Below, piece after piece: positions 31,494 through 42,363 of a DNA stretch of 64,000 bases. The position numbers and the translations under genes are program-made. This DNA is from Antilocapra americana (Eukaryota > Chordata > Mammalia > Artiodactyla > Antilocapridae). The stretch is from positions 973,299-1,037,298 of the forward strand of contig ML664159.1 in assembly GCA_007570785.1 (NCBI GenBank), read 5' to 3'. Numbering within the stretch: position 1 is the stretch's first letter; the number at the start of each line of letters is the position of its first letter. Below the pieces are notes generated by a model. It was not told the origin of the DNA and ran no database searches. It was given only the letters and a program-made list of their open reading frames with translations.

Positions 31494-31893
31494 ATTAATT
31501 GGCTAAGGCTGCCATAACGATGTACTCCAGACCAGTGGCAATACTAGAGAAATGTATTTTCTTACAGTTTCAGAGGCTGAAATCCAAGATCATGGGGCCA
31601 TCAGGGTTGGTTTCTGGTGAGAGCTCTCTCCCTGGCTTGAAGATAGTTGCCTTCTCGCTGTGTGTTCACCTGGTCTTTCCTCTGTGCTCATGTACAGAAA
31701 CAGAGAGAGCTCTCTGGGGTGTCTCTTCATCATTATATGTCCTTATAAGGACGTTATCATAGGGCTAACACTATGACCTCACTTAACCGTAATTACCTCC
31801 TTAAGGCCCTTTTTCCAAATTCAGTCACCTTGGAGATTAAGGCCTCAGTGTATGAACTAAAGGAGTTTTAACACAATTCAGTCCATAACAATC
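31494..31893 (-). mobile_element. MaLR LTR (MLT1/MST-like)
   Basis: Reversed ERVL-MaLR LTR: TTGGCTAAGGCTGCCATAACGATGTACTCCAGA at the left, CAGTTTCAGAGGCTGAAATCCAAGATCATGG, GAGAGCTCTCTGGGGTGTCTCTT, then CAATTCAGTCCATAACA at the right. About 400 bp, a solo LTR by appearance. Confidence 0.8.
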
Positions 31894-32750
31894 CTGCTTT
31901 TTCCTTTTACCATGAGAACTTGTAAACCCCTTCCCTCCTCCTGTATTTAAACATCTTGAAAGGAGAAGCAGAGAAGGAAAAGGCTCATCCAGAGAAGAAG
32001 AAAATGATGGTAGATGGCTGAAGTGGTTTCAAATAATATATTATTTTTTGCACCTTTTCAGATTAAAACATCAGGTTTTTTTTTTTTTGATTCAAGTACA
32101 ACACTAATTTCTCATCTCTTTTCTTTCGTTCTAATGAACATGTATAGCTCCTTCCTGGCTCTCTTAAAACACTGTCACCTCCTTCCTGGCAATATTTAGT
32201 TGCTTACAAGTTCCATTTTTTCAATTAAATATAGAAGTGTCTTGAGAGTGGGATCTGTATCCAGTTATTTTATTCCTGATAATAATTAACACTGTTTAAC
32301 ACAGTGTTTTCAAAAAGCAAATTTTTTTTAGAAAACAATTTTTCATTTTTTCACTTTTTAGTTCAATGCCTAGAAAAGCTAGGCCACTACTGCTTGATTA
32401 GAATTTCCTGTCAAATAAACATAAATAATAATTATGAAATAAATTTATGAATAAATTCATATAAATGTTAATAAAAATAGTTGAAAAACTTAATGTAATA
32501 CTCTTAACCCAACCTTTTAAGTATTTATAAAATGCATTTAAAATCTACCATCATTCCTCCCATACGTATGAACAAATATATAACTCAGAAATATTTTTAT
32601 TTTTATTCTCCTTGTACAAAATTTAACAAGCTAATGCCTTCAATGATATGTTTCACAATGAGGGAAGAATTCAATTTTAATTGCTCAGCACTATTCCTGA
32701 CATGTTCATTGAATAGCAAATATTAGTACAGTTTACAGAAATTCTACATG
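31894..32750. other. Unassigned AT-rich sequence
   Basis: Includes an AT-rich stretch with ATAAAT repeats near 32415-32480. No gene recognised. Confidence 0.4.
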
Positions 32751-32885
32751 TTACCAAATAGCAAATTCCTTGAGGAGAGGAATTGGTTTTGTTTTATTAA
32801 TATATTTAGTTGTCATAGTCCCAAAATGTTGTCTTGAATGTAGCAGTTGTTCTAAAATATTTATAGTGTAGAATAAAACAGCACA
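32751..32885 (+). mobile_element. L2 LINE 3' end (degenerate)
   Basis: AAATTCCTTGAGGAGAGGAATTGGTTTTGTTTTATTAATATATTTAGTTGTC fits the L2 phrase AGCTCCTTGAGGGCAGGGACTTTGTTTTATTCATTGTTGTATCC. Confidence 0.5.
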
Positions 32886-32888
32886 GAG

Positions 32889-33102
32889 GGGCTTCCTGGG
32901 TAGCTCGCATGGTAAAGACTGCCTCTAGTGCGGAAGACCCGGCTTCAGTTCCTGGGTCAGGAAGATCCCCTGGAAAAGAGCATGGCAACCCACTCCAGTA
33001 ATTCTGCCTGGAGAGTTCCATGGACAGAGGAGTCTGGCAGGCTACAGTCCATGGGGTCGCATGGAGTCAGACATGACTGAGGAACTAACACACACACACA
33101 CG
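32889..33102 (+). mobile_element. Bov-tA SINE with (CA)n tail
   Basis: Head GGCTTCCTGGGTAGCTCGCATGG, body, and end GACATGACTGAGGAACTAACACACACACAC. The tail has become a short CA microsatellite. Confidence 0.9.
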
Positions 33103-33397
33103 CATATGGGAAATGTTGTTTAATACAAGACGAGCTCTGAATAGCTGTTCTCACTTCTTTTTATTTTCTCTTTAAATTAAAATATAGATGATTTGTTAGT
33201 TTCAGGTGTGATACATAATAATTTGGCATTCATGTATGAAATGATCACCATGATAACAAGTCTAGTACTATCTGTCCTATTGCAAGTTATTGCAATGTTG
33301 TTGACCATATTCCTTATGCTGTATATTACATCCCCATGACTTTTAAATTATAAAACAGGACGTTTACTCCTTTTAATCCATTTCACTTACTCTATTC

Positions 33398-33399
<2 letters not shown>

Positions 33400-33433
<34 letters not shown>
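33400..33433. repeat. (TG)n microsatellite
   Basis: About 17 uninterrupted TG units, expanded from the short TG-rich phrase of the old L1 ORF2 end. Likely length-polymorphic. Confidence 0.95.
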
Positions 33434-33435
<2 letters not shown>

Positions 33436-33592
33436 CGTATCTTTATCCATTTGCCTATCGATGGTCACTCAGGTTGCTTCATATCTTTGCTATCCTATAT
33501 AATGGTGTGATGAACTTTGAAATGCTTATATCTTCCCAAATTAGTGTTTTTGCTTCTTTGGGTAAATACCAAGAAGTAAAATTGCTAGATCA

Positions 33593-33798
33593 GGCTTCCC
33601 TGGTGGCACGGTAAGTAAAGAATCCTCCTGCCAATGCAGAAGACCCAGGTTCAATCCATGGGTCAGGAAGATCACCTGGAGAAGGTAATGGCAACCCACT
33701 CCAGTATTCTTGCCTGGAGAATTCCATGGACAGAGGAGCCTGGTGAGCTACAATCCATGGGTTCCCAAAGAATCAGACACGACTGAACAACTAGCAAA
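33593..33798 (+). mobile_element. Bov-tA SINE inside L1
   Basis: Head GGCTTCCCTGGTGGCACGG, full body, end GACACGACTGAACAACTAGC. It interrupts L1 between TTGCTAGATCA and ATGGTAATTCT, which are adjacent in L1. Confidence 0.9.
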
Positions 33799-33811
33799 AT
33801 GGTAATTCTGC

Positions 33812-33898
33812 CTGGGAAACCCCATGGACAGAGGAGCCTGATGGACTACAGTCCATGAGGTCTCAAATAGTCAGATACAACTGAAGTGTCTGAGCATG
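33812..33898 (+). mobile_element. BovA SINE 3' fragment inside L1
   Basis: GCCTGGGAAACCCCATGGACAGAGGAGCC to CAGATACAACTGAAGTGTCTGAGCATGCA: the end of a BovA monomer only. Confidence 0.85.
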
Positions 33899-33911
33899 CA
33901 CACAAAGCTAC

Positions 33912-34261
33912 TGGGTTTCCCTGGTGGCTCAGATGGTAAAGAGTCCACCTGCAATTCAGGAGACCCAGGTTCAGTCTCTAGGTTGGGAAGGTACCCTGGA
34001 GAAGGAAATGGCTACCCATTACAGTATTTTTGCCTGGAGAATCCCATGGACAGAGGAGCCTGGTGGATTTCAGTCCATGGGGTCGGAAAGAGTCGGATAC
34101 AACTGAGAAACTGCTGCTGCTACTGCTGCCAAGCCGCTTCAGTCGTGTCCACTCTGTGCAACCCCATAGAGGGCAGCCCACCAGGCTCCTCCGTCCCTGG
34201 GATTCTCCAGGCAAGCATACTAGAGTGGGTTGCCATTGCCTTCCATGTCTGAGAAACTAAG
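33912..34261 (+). mobile_element. Bov-tA SINE inside L1, itself interrupted
   Basis: Head GTTTCCCTGGTGGCTCAGATGG, body, then GAGTCGGATACAACTGAGAAACT. Its tail is split by a minus-strand Bov-A2 piece (34113-34248) and resumes as CTGAGAAACTAAGCACACCC. Confidence 0.9.
34103..34258 (-). mobile_element. Bov-A2 3' part nested in a Bov-tA, 10-bp target duplication
   Basis: 34113-34248: (CTG)n microsatellite end and one BovA monomer, 5'-truncated. CTGAGAAACT is present at 34103-34112 and 34249-34258. Confidence 0.92.
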
Positions 34262-34774
34262 CACACCCAAATTCTGACAGGTGTGAGGTGGTATCTCATT
34301 GTGGTTTTGACTTGCATTTCCCTGATGATTAGGGATGCTGAGAATCTTTTCGTGTATCTGTGGCTGTCTGTATATCCTATCTGGAAAAATGTTTATTTAG
34401 TTCCTCTGCTCATTTTTAAAACTGAGTTGTTTGGGTTTTTTTTTTTGATGTTGAGTTGTTGAGCTCCTTGTATATTTTGGATTTTAATTCCTCATCATAT
34501 TGTTTGTAAATATATTCTCCCATGGAAGAGGCTACATTTTTGTTTTATTTACACTTTCCTTCAGTGTGAAGAAAGGTTTTTAGTTTGATGGAGTCCCGTT
34601 TGTTTTCTTTTTATTCTTTTGTTTCCCTTGTGTGGGGAGATAGACATTGCTTAGCAAAGAAATGTTGCTAAGACCAATGTCAAGGAGCATATCACCTATG
34701 GTTCCTTCTAGAAATTTTACAGATTAATGTCTAAAATTTAAGTGTGTCTTTAATCCATTTTTAGTTTATTTTTG

Positions 34775-34836
34775 TATATGATATGAGTATGTGTGTGTGT
34801 GTGTATGCTCAGTCATGTCTGACTATATGGTGTGAG
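34775..34836 (-). mobile_element. Ultra-short SINE insertion (36 bp)
   Basis: 34788-34823 is a (TG)n tail plus GCTCAGTCATGTCTGAC, the last 17 bp of a Bov-tA in reverse. Flanks TATATGATATGAG (34775-34787) and TATATGGTGTGAG (34824-34836) are one L1 phrase duplicated, with two mismatches. Confidence 0.75.
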
Positions 34837-36754
34837 AAAGTAGTCCAATTTGATTCTTTTGCATATAGCTACCCAGTTTTCCCAACACAATTTATTGAAA
34901 ATCCAGCCTTTTCCCCATTGTATACTCTTGCCTACTTTGCCACAGGTTAACTGACCATATTAGGGTGAGTTTGTCCTGGGCTGTCTATTCAGTTGATTGA
35001 TCTCGATCTCTTGGTCGGTGCTTGTACTGTAGTATTTTTATAACCATGGCTTTGTAGTTTAATTTAAAATCAGTGAGCATGATACTTCTGACTTTGTTCT
35101 TCTTTCTTAAGATTGGCTAACATGGTTCCTTACAAACTTTAGAATTATTTGTTCAACTTCTGTGAAAAATGCCTTTGGTATTTGGATAGTTATCTGCACA
35201 GTATAGCTCTCCATTTGTTTCATCTTCACCTTATTTCATCAATGTCTTATAGTTTTGAGTACAGGTATCTTTGGATAGATGTATTCTTAGATATTTCAAT
35301 CTTTTGGTATAATTATAAATAGTATTGTCTTCTTAATTTATCTTTTGACTACTTCATTGTTAGTGTATAGGAAGGCAACAAACTTGTGTATGTTAATTTT
35401 ATATCATATGCAACGTCACTGAATCTATTTATTAGTTCTATACTTTTATATAGTTTCATGCTTTATCTGAAAACAGTGACAGTTTTACTTCATTTCCAAT
35501 TTGGAATTTTTTTCTTTTTTTGGTCTCATTGCTGTGACTAGGACTTTTAATACTATGTAGAATACAAGTGGTGACATGGGCATTCTTGTCTTCTTCCTTG
35601 GAAATATTCTGTTTTTTTTACCATTGAGTATGATTTTGGCTATAGATTTGCCATACCTCACCTTTATTATGTTGAGGTATGTCCTCTTGACACCCACTTT
35701 GATTAAATTTTTATCATAAATGGATATTGAATTCTGTCAAATATTTTTCTGAATCTATTGAGATGATCATGTAGTTTCTATTGCTCAATTTGTTAATGTA
35801 ACGTAATGTATTGTTTAATTTGTGAATACTGAACCATCCTTGTATCTCTGGAACAAATCCAACTTGATCATAGTGTATTATTCTTTTAAGGTATTGCTGA
35901 ATTCCATTTGCTAATATTTTATTAAGGATTTTTGCATCTATATTCATCAAGCATATTGGCCTTTAATTTTCTGTTTTTTCTAGTGCCACCTGGGAAGCCC
36001 ATGTGAAAACAATACATATTTTGCTGCTTTGGGATGAAATGTTCTGTAGATACCTATTAAGGCCATCTGGTGTAGTGTGTCGTTTAAGACCAGTATTTCT
36101 TTACAGATCATCTTCTGTCTGGATGATCTGTCCTTTGATGTAAGTGAGGTGTTAAATTTTCCTACTAATACTGTGGTGCTGTCAGTTTCTCCCTTTATAT
36201 TTGTTAAAACTTGCTTTATGCATTTAGGTGCTCCTATGTTGGGTACATGCATATTTGTGATTCTTATATCTTTTTATTGTATTGATCCCTTGGTCAGTAT
36301 GTAATGTCCATCTTTGTCTATTGTTGCAGTCTTTCTTCTAAGATCTATTTTCTCTGAATTAAATATTGCAACCTCAGCTCTCTTTCATTTCCATTTGCAT
36401 GAAATATCTTTTGTATCCCCTCACTTCCAGGCTGTGTGTCATTAGGTCACAAGTGAGTCCCTTACAAGCAACATATATGGGGGTGTTATTTTTTTTAATT
36501 ATTTAGCCATGCTGTCTTTTCAATAGAACGTTTAGTCCATCTACATTTAATTTTTGGTAGGTATGTACTTACTGCCACTTTTTAAATTACTTTCTGATTG
36601 CTTTTGTAGTTCCTTTTTGTTTCTTTTGCTGTTCCTTGTCATTGTCCTTGAGTGTTAGGTTTAGTCCTTTCTCTTTGTGTGTGTGTCTGTGTGTATTTAT
36701 TATAGCTTTTTGGTTTGTGGTCCCCATGAGGTACATATATAGCAATAAATCCAT

Positions 36755-36830
36755 CCATATATATGTATGTATATACACATACATATACATATAAATATAT
36801 AAACAATTGTGTAAGTATATATACTTTTTA
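36755..36830. repeat. AT/AC-rich simple repeat
   Basis: CATATATATGTATGTATATACACATACATATACATATAAATATATAAAC, mixed AT and AC dinucleotides inside the old L1. Confidence 0.8.
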
Positions 36831-36834
36831 GTGA

Positions 36835-37035
36835 GCTTCCTAGGCGGCACTAGTAAAGAACCTGTCTGCCAATGCAGGAGACACAGATTTAATCCCTGGG
36901 TCGGGAAGATCCCTGAAGAAGGACATGGCAACCCCTCCAGTATTCTTGCCTAGAGAATCCCGTGGACAGAGGAGCCTGGCAGGCTACAGTCCATAGGGTC
37001 GCACAGAGTCAGACACGACTGAAGCAACTGAGCAT
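36835..37035 (+). mobile_element. Bov-tA SINE inside L1
   Basis: Head GCTTCCTAGGCGGCACTAG, body with one base lost in CAACCCCTCCAGTATTC, end GACACGACTGAAGCAACTGAGCATATGCAC. Confidence 0.9.
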
Positions 37036-37049
37036 ATGCACAAATATAA

Positions 37050-38300
37050 TTTCAAGTTGGTGATCCCTTCAATTTAAATGGATTCTAACCACCCTTCATT
37101 TTTTACTCTCCCTTCCAGATTTGATGTTTTTCATATCATATTTTACGTCTTCTAGTTTCCTGTAAGTAGTTAAGGGGTTAACTACTAATTGTGGATATAG
37201 CTGATTTTACTACTTTTATCTTCTAACCTTCCTCATAGCTTTGTAAGTGGTTGATCTGCTATATTTGCATATGTTTGCTTTTACCAATGAGAATCTTCCT
37301 TTTGTAATTTTCATATTTCCATTTGTGGTCTTTTCTGTTTGGAAAAGTCCCTTTAATATTTCATATAAAGCTGGTTTAATCTACTGAAATCTTTTGAGTT
37401 TGCTTAACACTCTATCTCACCTTCAAGTCTGAATGACAGCCTTAATAGGTACATGGGGTTCTTTTTTTTTTTCTTTCATCACTTTGAACATATTGTGCCA
37501 CTCCCTTCTGGCCTACAAGTCTTTTGAGAACAGTTAGCTGATAATCTTACAGGAGTTCCCTTGTACATAGCTAGCAGTTTTTATCTTCCTGCTTTCAAGG
37601 TTCTCTCTTTGCCTTTTATTTTTGCCATTTTAATTATAATGTGTCTTGGTGTAGACCTTTTTGGCTTTATCTTATTTGAGATTCTCTGTGTTTCCTGAAC
37701 CTGAATATCTTCCTCCTTTTTCTGCCTCTCTAAAATGTTACAGAAGCTTTTAGCTATTATTTCTTTAAATAAATTCTTTGCCCTTTTCTTTCTGTCTCTC
37801 TCTTCACCTTCTGACACTCCTCCTCATAAGGCAAATGTTATTATGTGTGATATTGTCTCTTATTCTCATTTATTTTAGTTCTTTTTCTTTTTCTCTCTCT
37901 CTTAAGCTCAGATGATTTCCACTAGTTTGTCTTCTATTTTGCTGATCTATTCCTCTGTACCATCTAATCTACTGCCTTTGTGTTTTACTGTGTATTTTTT
38001 TTATCTCATTTACTATATTCTTCAGCTCTGTCTAGTTCTTTTTTATATTTCTTAACGTTTTGTTGAAATTATCACTATTTGCGTCAATTCTTCTCCAAAC
38101 TTTGTTGCACATCTTTAGGATCATTACCTGAAACCCTTTAGCAAGTAAATCATTTATCTTCACTTTGCTTAGTTCTTCTGAGATTTTGCTTTTTCCTTCA
38201 TTTGGAACATATTCCTCTGTCTCCTCATGTTTTCCTAATTCTCTGTGTTTATTTCTATTTATTAGATAGGTTAGTTACATTTCCTGCATTTTCAACTTAG
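37050..38300 (-). pseudogene. Old L1 ORF1 remnant
   Basis: The clearest piece, 37817-37581 minus, reads [63 protein letters not shown], the RRM-to-C-terminal part of ORF1p (compare [25 protein letters not shown] in the young copy at 18996). The coiled-coil part lies at 37830-38250, rich in CTTCT/TTTCT on the plus strand. Stops break it. Confidence 0.8.
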
Positions 38301-38329
38301 AGAATTTACATCTCCTAATCTTAGCATAT

Positions 38330-39185
38330 GTAGGCAATATGCTATAGGACCCAGCAGCACACTTCCCTTTAATCACCAGAGCTATATGCTCTGTGGCACT
38401 CCCTATGTGAATTGCATGGGCCCTTCTACTATGGACATACCTGGAGTTGGTGCCAACCTGCCAATGGAAAGGGGCAGTTCTCTAAGCAGCTGGCTACAAG
38501 GTTTGGGCTGTGTTGGGACTGGTGCTGGCCCACTGGTGGGTGGGAAAGCCCCCAGCATTAATAGCTACAAGAAGACTCCAAAATGGCACTTGTCAACACC
38601 AGTTTCTTCATGGTACAACCAGCTTCCCCAAATGGCTGTCACCAACATCTGTGTTCTCAGAGGGAGTACCAGTTTCCTCTCAGCTTGCCAGGAGTCTCTT
38701 CAAGATCAGTAAAGAGCTTTCAGATGATTGCTTCTGGGACTCAGCATATGTGAAAGTCTGCATGTGTCCTTTAAGAGCAGAGTCTCTGTCTCATAAAGCC
38801 CTCCGTCTTTCCTGCATGGAAGCAACCTGACCTTCAGAGCCAGACATTATAGGGGCCCATCTTCCCAGTGCAGGGCCCCCAAGCCGACTGCCTGACGTGG
38901 CACTCAGACTCCTGATTCTTGGGGAAAAACTCTGCATTAGTGATTATCCTCCTATTTGTGGTTTGCCAGCCGGAAAGTGTAAGTCTTGGCTGTATCACAT
39001 TTTTGCCCTCCTACCAATCTTTCTTTATAACTTCAGTTGTGGAAAACCTTTCTGCTAGTCTTCAGGCCATTCTCATGGATAGTTACTCTATAATAGTTGT
39101 AATTTTGATGTGTCCATGGCAGGAAGTGAGCTCAGGGTCTTACTACTCTGCACTGCTGGCCACATCGTCTTTCACTTTCTTTTAA
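38330..39185 (-). promoter_or_regulatory. Old L1 5' UTR
   Basis: GC-richer than the rest of the element, with the characteristic order GGGGCCCATCTTCCCAGTGCAGGGCCCCC, GCCTGACGTGGC-CTCAGACTCCTGATTCTTGGGGAAAAACTCTGC, and TGTGTCCATGGCAGGAAGTGAGCTCAGGGTCTTACTACTCTGC at the outer end. In a live L1 this holds the RNA polymerase II promoter. Open frames at 38386-38830 are non-coding. Confidence 0.65.
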
Positions 39186-39204
39186 CATATTACCTCTACT
39201 ATTA

Positions 39205-39740
39205 GCTAACCATAGGTTGTTCAGTACAATAGCTATTAGCAATATGTGGGTATTTTAAGTATTGCAAGTAAAAGTGAGAGGTGTTGTAAGCATAAAATAT
39301 TCAGCAAACTTCAAAAATTTAGTACAAATAAAAGCAAGATTTTTATTAAGAATTTTAAAAATTGATTATATGTTGAATTTTTAATGTTTTTGACATACCA
39401 GATTAATAAAATGGGACTCCCTTGCAGCTCAGTGGTAAAGATTCTGCCTGCCAGTTCAAGAGAGACAGGTTTGATTCCTGGGTCAGGAAGATCTCTGGAG
39501 TAGGAAATGGCAACCCACTCCAGTATTCTTGCCTGGAAAATCCCATGGAGAGAGGAGCCTGGTGGGCTACAGTCCACGGCGTCACAAAGAATAGGACACA
39601 ACTTAGAAACTGAGCACACACACACACACCAAAATATTATTAAATTAATTTCACGTTTTTCCCTTTTTTTAATGGAACTACTAGAAAATTTTAAATCTCA
39701 CAGGTGATTGGCAGTATATTTTAATGTACACAGCTAATGT
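39205..39740 (+). mobile_element. Ancient mammalian interspersed repeat, family not named, split by a SINE
   Basis: AGCTATTAGCAATATGTGGGTATTTTAAGTATTGCAAGTAAAAGTGAGAGGTG, GCATAAAATATTCAGCAAACTTCAAAAATTTAGTAC, and after the SINE ATTATTAAATTAATTTCACGTTTTTCCC and AATGGAACTACTAGAAAATTTTAAAT match, in order, an old repeat I recognise from other mammals but cannot name with confidence. Confidence 0.55.
39417..39628 (+). mobile_element. Bov-tA SINE with (CA)n tail
   Basis: Head GGACTCCCTTGCAGCTCAGTGG, body, and tail GAGCACACACACACACACC. Interrupts the ancient repeat at 39205-39740. Confidence 0.9.
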
Positions 39741-41134
39741 GACCTCTTAACAGGTGCAGGTTGTTATTTTGCCTAGAATTATACTATGCTAGCACAGTGA
39801 ATGCTTTAAACTCTATTTCTGTAGAAATCCTCGGCCTTGTAAAAGCTTGTTGGAGGAAAAAAGAAAGATTTAATACCTGATATAGTCCAAACAATATATT
39901 TACTTTTTAGCACTTATTTAGAACAAGCTGTTGAATATTTTAGAAATTCACAGTGTGACATGAAACATTTTAATTATTGTTATGTGGCTTCTCTACAATT
40001 AGTTCCTTAAATAGTACTCAGTTGTAGGCCAGACAAATTATAAATTGTGGTTTGGGGTCCTTTATGCAGCATGAGGAAATTAAAAACTAGAAACTTTATA
40101 ATAACCAACTCTAGAAAAAAGTAATTGCAGCTCCTGTGGCAGCAATAGTTTTGAGAAATTAAAAAATAATGCCATAGAAAGGAATTTTTATTTAGTAAGA
40201 TTTTAAATACTAGTTTTGTAAACTGATACATCAGTGGCGTTTCAAGGTTGATGCAAGCACTTGGGTGGGAATAAAATTAAGTTCTTGTGTATTTGTTCAT
40301 TAGAGCTGACAATCTTCAAAATTCTTCTGTCTGTTTACTAAATATATTTCTATATGTAATTTTCCTTTCGTTTTGATTTCTGATATCAACACTCTGAAAA
40401 CTGCTGACATCAGTTAACCTCAGTCATTTGATAAGTCATCTACTACTCAAGCAGTTCCCAATACCTTTTTATGTTGAAGGCAGAGGTCATTTTCTTCCAC
40501 CGTCAGTGCCAATAGGCTACCCCTTCCAATTAAATGTAATAACAGAGAAGCATTTCTAAGTGGCCGAGTGTCTCATTTCACAAAAGATGTAATGATATCT
40601 CTTCTTTTGTGTCATCTGAAAAGTTTCAAATGGTATGAGAAGCTATTCTGCCACAGTTAAAAATGAAAGTTAAGTTTGAGAAGAATGCAAGAGTGGAGAT
40701 ATTAGTGAGGACACACTGCAAATGCAGGGGCCATTTTCAAAGCAGAGGGAACCTTAGAAATGTGGAAGAAAAGGAGGCACACTTGTCTCTTTAAAAAGAG
40801 AATGAGAAAGTGTCAGTTCTCAGAGATGAGTTCTTTAACCCCAGACAGCTGTGAACAATTTGCCAACGGCTCTAACGTGTGGCAGAGTCAACCCCTGGGT
40901 CTTAGCCACATGGGTTGGGTACTGTTATCCATGAGGCTGAACACACAAGGGGACACTTCCGCCCCAAGGACTTTCTGGTTGTCACTGAAACCCACAGAAT
41001 ATCAAAACAGTGGAAGGGTAGCTTAAGAATTAAATGAACTAGACTAATAAGCACCCTGGGTGCATGACAAACATGACCAGCAAAAATTAGCAAATGAAAG
41101 TACTCATGGCATGGCAGGAGAATCACAACATTTG
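39741..41134. other. Unassigned, largely unique sequence
   Basis: About 1.4 kb with no recognised transposon. Open frames at 40760-41026 (plus) and 40902-41138 (minus) overlap and have no known domains. Confidence 0.4.
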
Positions 41135-41290
41135 CCATGACACTAAATCTTGGGTCTAGGATTTAATGTGTCCCCTTAGGCAACTTCTTTAACTTCTGTG
41201 AAGTTTGGTTTCTTCTACAATATACAAGTAACACATATGGTATTTAGAGGAATCATTCTACTTAACGTTTCTGAGATATAATAATTGTTG
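41135..41290 (+). mobile_element. MIR SINE (degenerate)
   Basis: GTGTCCCCTTAGGCAACTTCTTTAACTTCTGTGAAGTTTGGTTTCTTCTACAATAT fits the MIR phrase GTGACCTTGGGCAAGTCACTTAACCTCTCTG..CTCAGTTTCCTCATCTGTAAAAT. Confidence 0.65.
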
Positions 41291-41297
41291 TTTAATA

Positions 41298-41473
41298 TAT
41301 GGTAGTGCATGAGTGTGGGCTCAGTCGCTAAGTCATGTCTTACTCTTTGTAAAACCCCATGGGCTGTAGACCACCAGGTTCCTTTGTCCATGGAATTTCC
41401 CTGGCAAGAATACTGGAGTGGTTTGCTATTTTCTCCTCTAGCGGATCTTCCTGACTCAGGGATATGTATGGTA
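41298..41473 (-). mobile_element. Bov-tA SINE, 5'-truncated, 7-bp target duplication
   Basis: 41305-41466 covers the tail, BovA body and the start of the tRNA-derived region (GATCTTCCTGACTCAGGGA). TATGGTA at 41298-41304 and 41467-41473. Confidence 0.9.
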
Positions 41474-42073
41474 ATATCTCTCTGAAAAAGCAACCTATAG
41501 CAATAAATGCGCTAATAAAACTTAGAAAGGGGATTAGTTTGCTTTCACTCTTGCAATCTTTGTGATTTGATATTAAGCAATATAATAATATAGAAACTTT
41601 CTAGGCTCCTGTTTTGCTCCCCGTGTTTCCTTAAATCAGACAAGGACTGATAGAGCTAACCTTTGGTATCCACGTGACCCCTGAGTTACAGTATTCCTCA
41701 CTACCCACCTTGAGCAGTCCCTAGACCTTGTCTTCTGCTTTGAATTTTATTTTTAAACTCTTCTCACCTCAAGTCCTGGTGTCAGCCACCACTCTCACCC
41801 TCAGTGACAAGAGAGCTACACTCCTATTTTTCCTTCCATTATCATTCCACGCACCTGTAGAAGGAATGGCCAAAAGATCTGACAATCAAATATTGAAAAT
41901 GTCTCCCCTGAACTCTAACCTCCCAGTGGAAAATCCCAGAGTAGAGGGAGGCTCCAATCATAGATAAGCTAACTGCAACCTGTTGAAGGCCAGGCTCTGC
42001 CTTAGCTGTAAGCCCGGCATCAATTCTGTGTCCCAGGGTCCATCCCAGTTACCCAATGAATACATCCTCCCTA
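41474..42073. other. Unassigned sequence
   Basis: Repeat-poor. A 79-codon frame (41728-41967) has no recognisable domain. Confidence 0.4.
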
Positions 42074-42359
42074 TGCATCCAATGGGAGAAAGCAATGGCA
42101 CCCCACTCCAGTACTCCTGCCTGGAAAATCCCATGGACAGAGGAGCCTGGTAGGCTGCAGTCCATGGGGTCACGAAGAGTCGGACACAACTGAGCAACTT
42201 CACTTTCACGCATTGGAGAAGGAAATGGCAAGCCACTCCAGTGTTCTTGCCTGGAGAATCCCAGGGAAGGGGGAGCCTGCTGGGCTGCCGTCTATGGGGT
42301 CTCACAGAGTCGGACACAACTGAGCAACTTAGCAGCAGCAGCAGCATCTTGCATCCAAT
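42074..42359 (+). mobile_element. Bov-A2 SINE with 10-bp target duplication
   Basis: Two BovA monomers linked by CACTTTCACGCATTGGAGAAGG and ending (AGC)n; element 42084-42349. TGCATCCAAT at 42074-42083 and 42350-42359. Confidence 0.95.
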
Positions 42360-42363
42360 AAAT

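Larger units (their letters stand above)
33435..36590 (-). pseudogene. Old L1 ORF2 remnants
   Basis: Scattered in-frame blocks on the minus strand. C-terminal region 33435-33590 and 34262-34950; reverse-transcriptase block 35950-35485 with [38 protein letters not shown] and SPLVFYIVLKVL; endonuclease block 36252-35980 with NIGAPKCIKQVLTNIKGE, GKFNTSLTSKDRS and IYRTFHPKAAKYVLFS. The catalytic GDFN reads GKFN and many stops intervene. Only an internal deletion puts the endonuclease end about 30 bp from the reverse-transcriptase start. Inactive. Confidence 0.8.
33145..39185 (-). mobile_element. Old L1 reaching into its 5' UTR, full of SINEs
   Basis: A minus-strand L1 over 6 kb, running from its 3' UTR (33145-33400) through ORF2, ORF1 (about 37050-38300) and a 5' UTR (about 38330-39185, ending AGCTCAGGGTCTTACTACTCTGC..CTGGCCACATCG). 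Six SINE pieces interrupt it (33593-34248, 34788-34823, 36835-37035). ORF2 has lost the stretch between the endonuclease and reverse-transcriptase blocks at about 35975. TCACTTCTTTTTA-like sequence at both ends (about 33149 and 39172) may be a decayed target duplication. Confidence 0.82.

Noticed and set aside
38386..38830. Two overlapping open frames of 106-108 codons that look like a small gene
   Set aside because: They lie in the old L1 5' UTR, antisense to the element; GC-richness there explains the open frames.
41728..41967. 79-codon open frame as a gene or retrocopy
   Set aside because: No domain recognised and no polyA tail or duplication flanks it.
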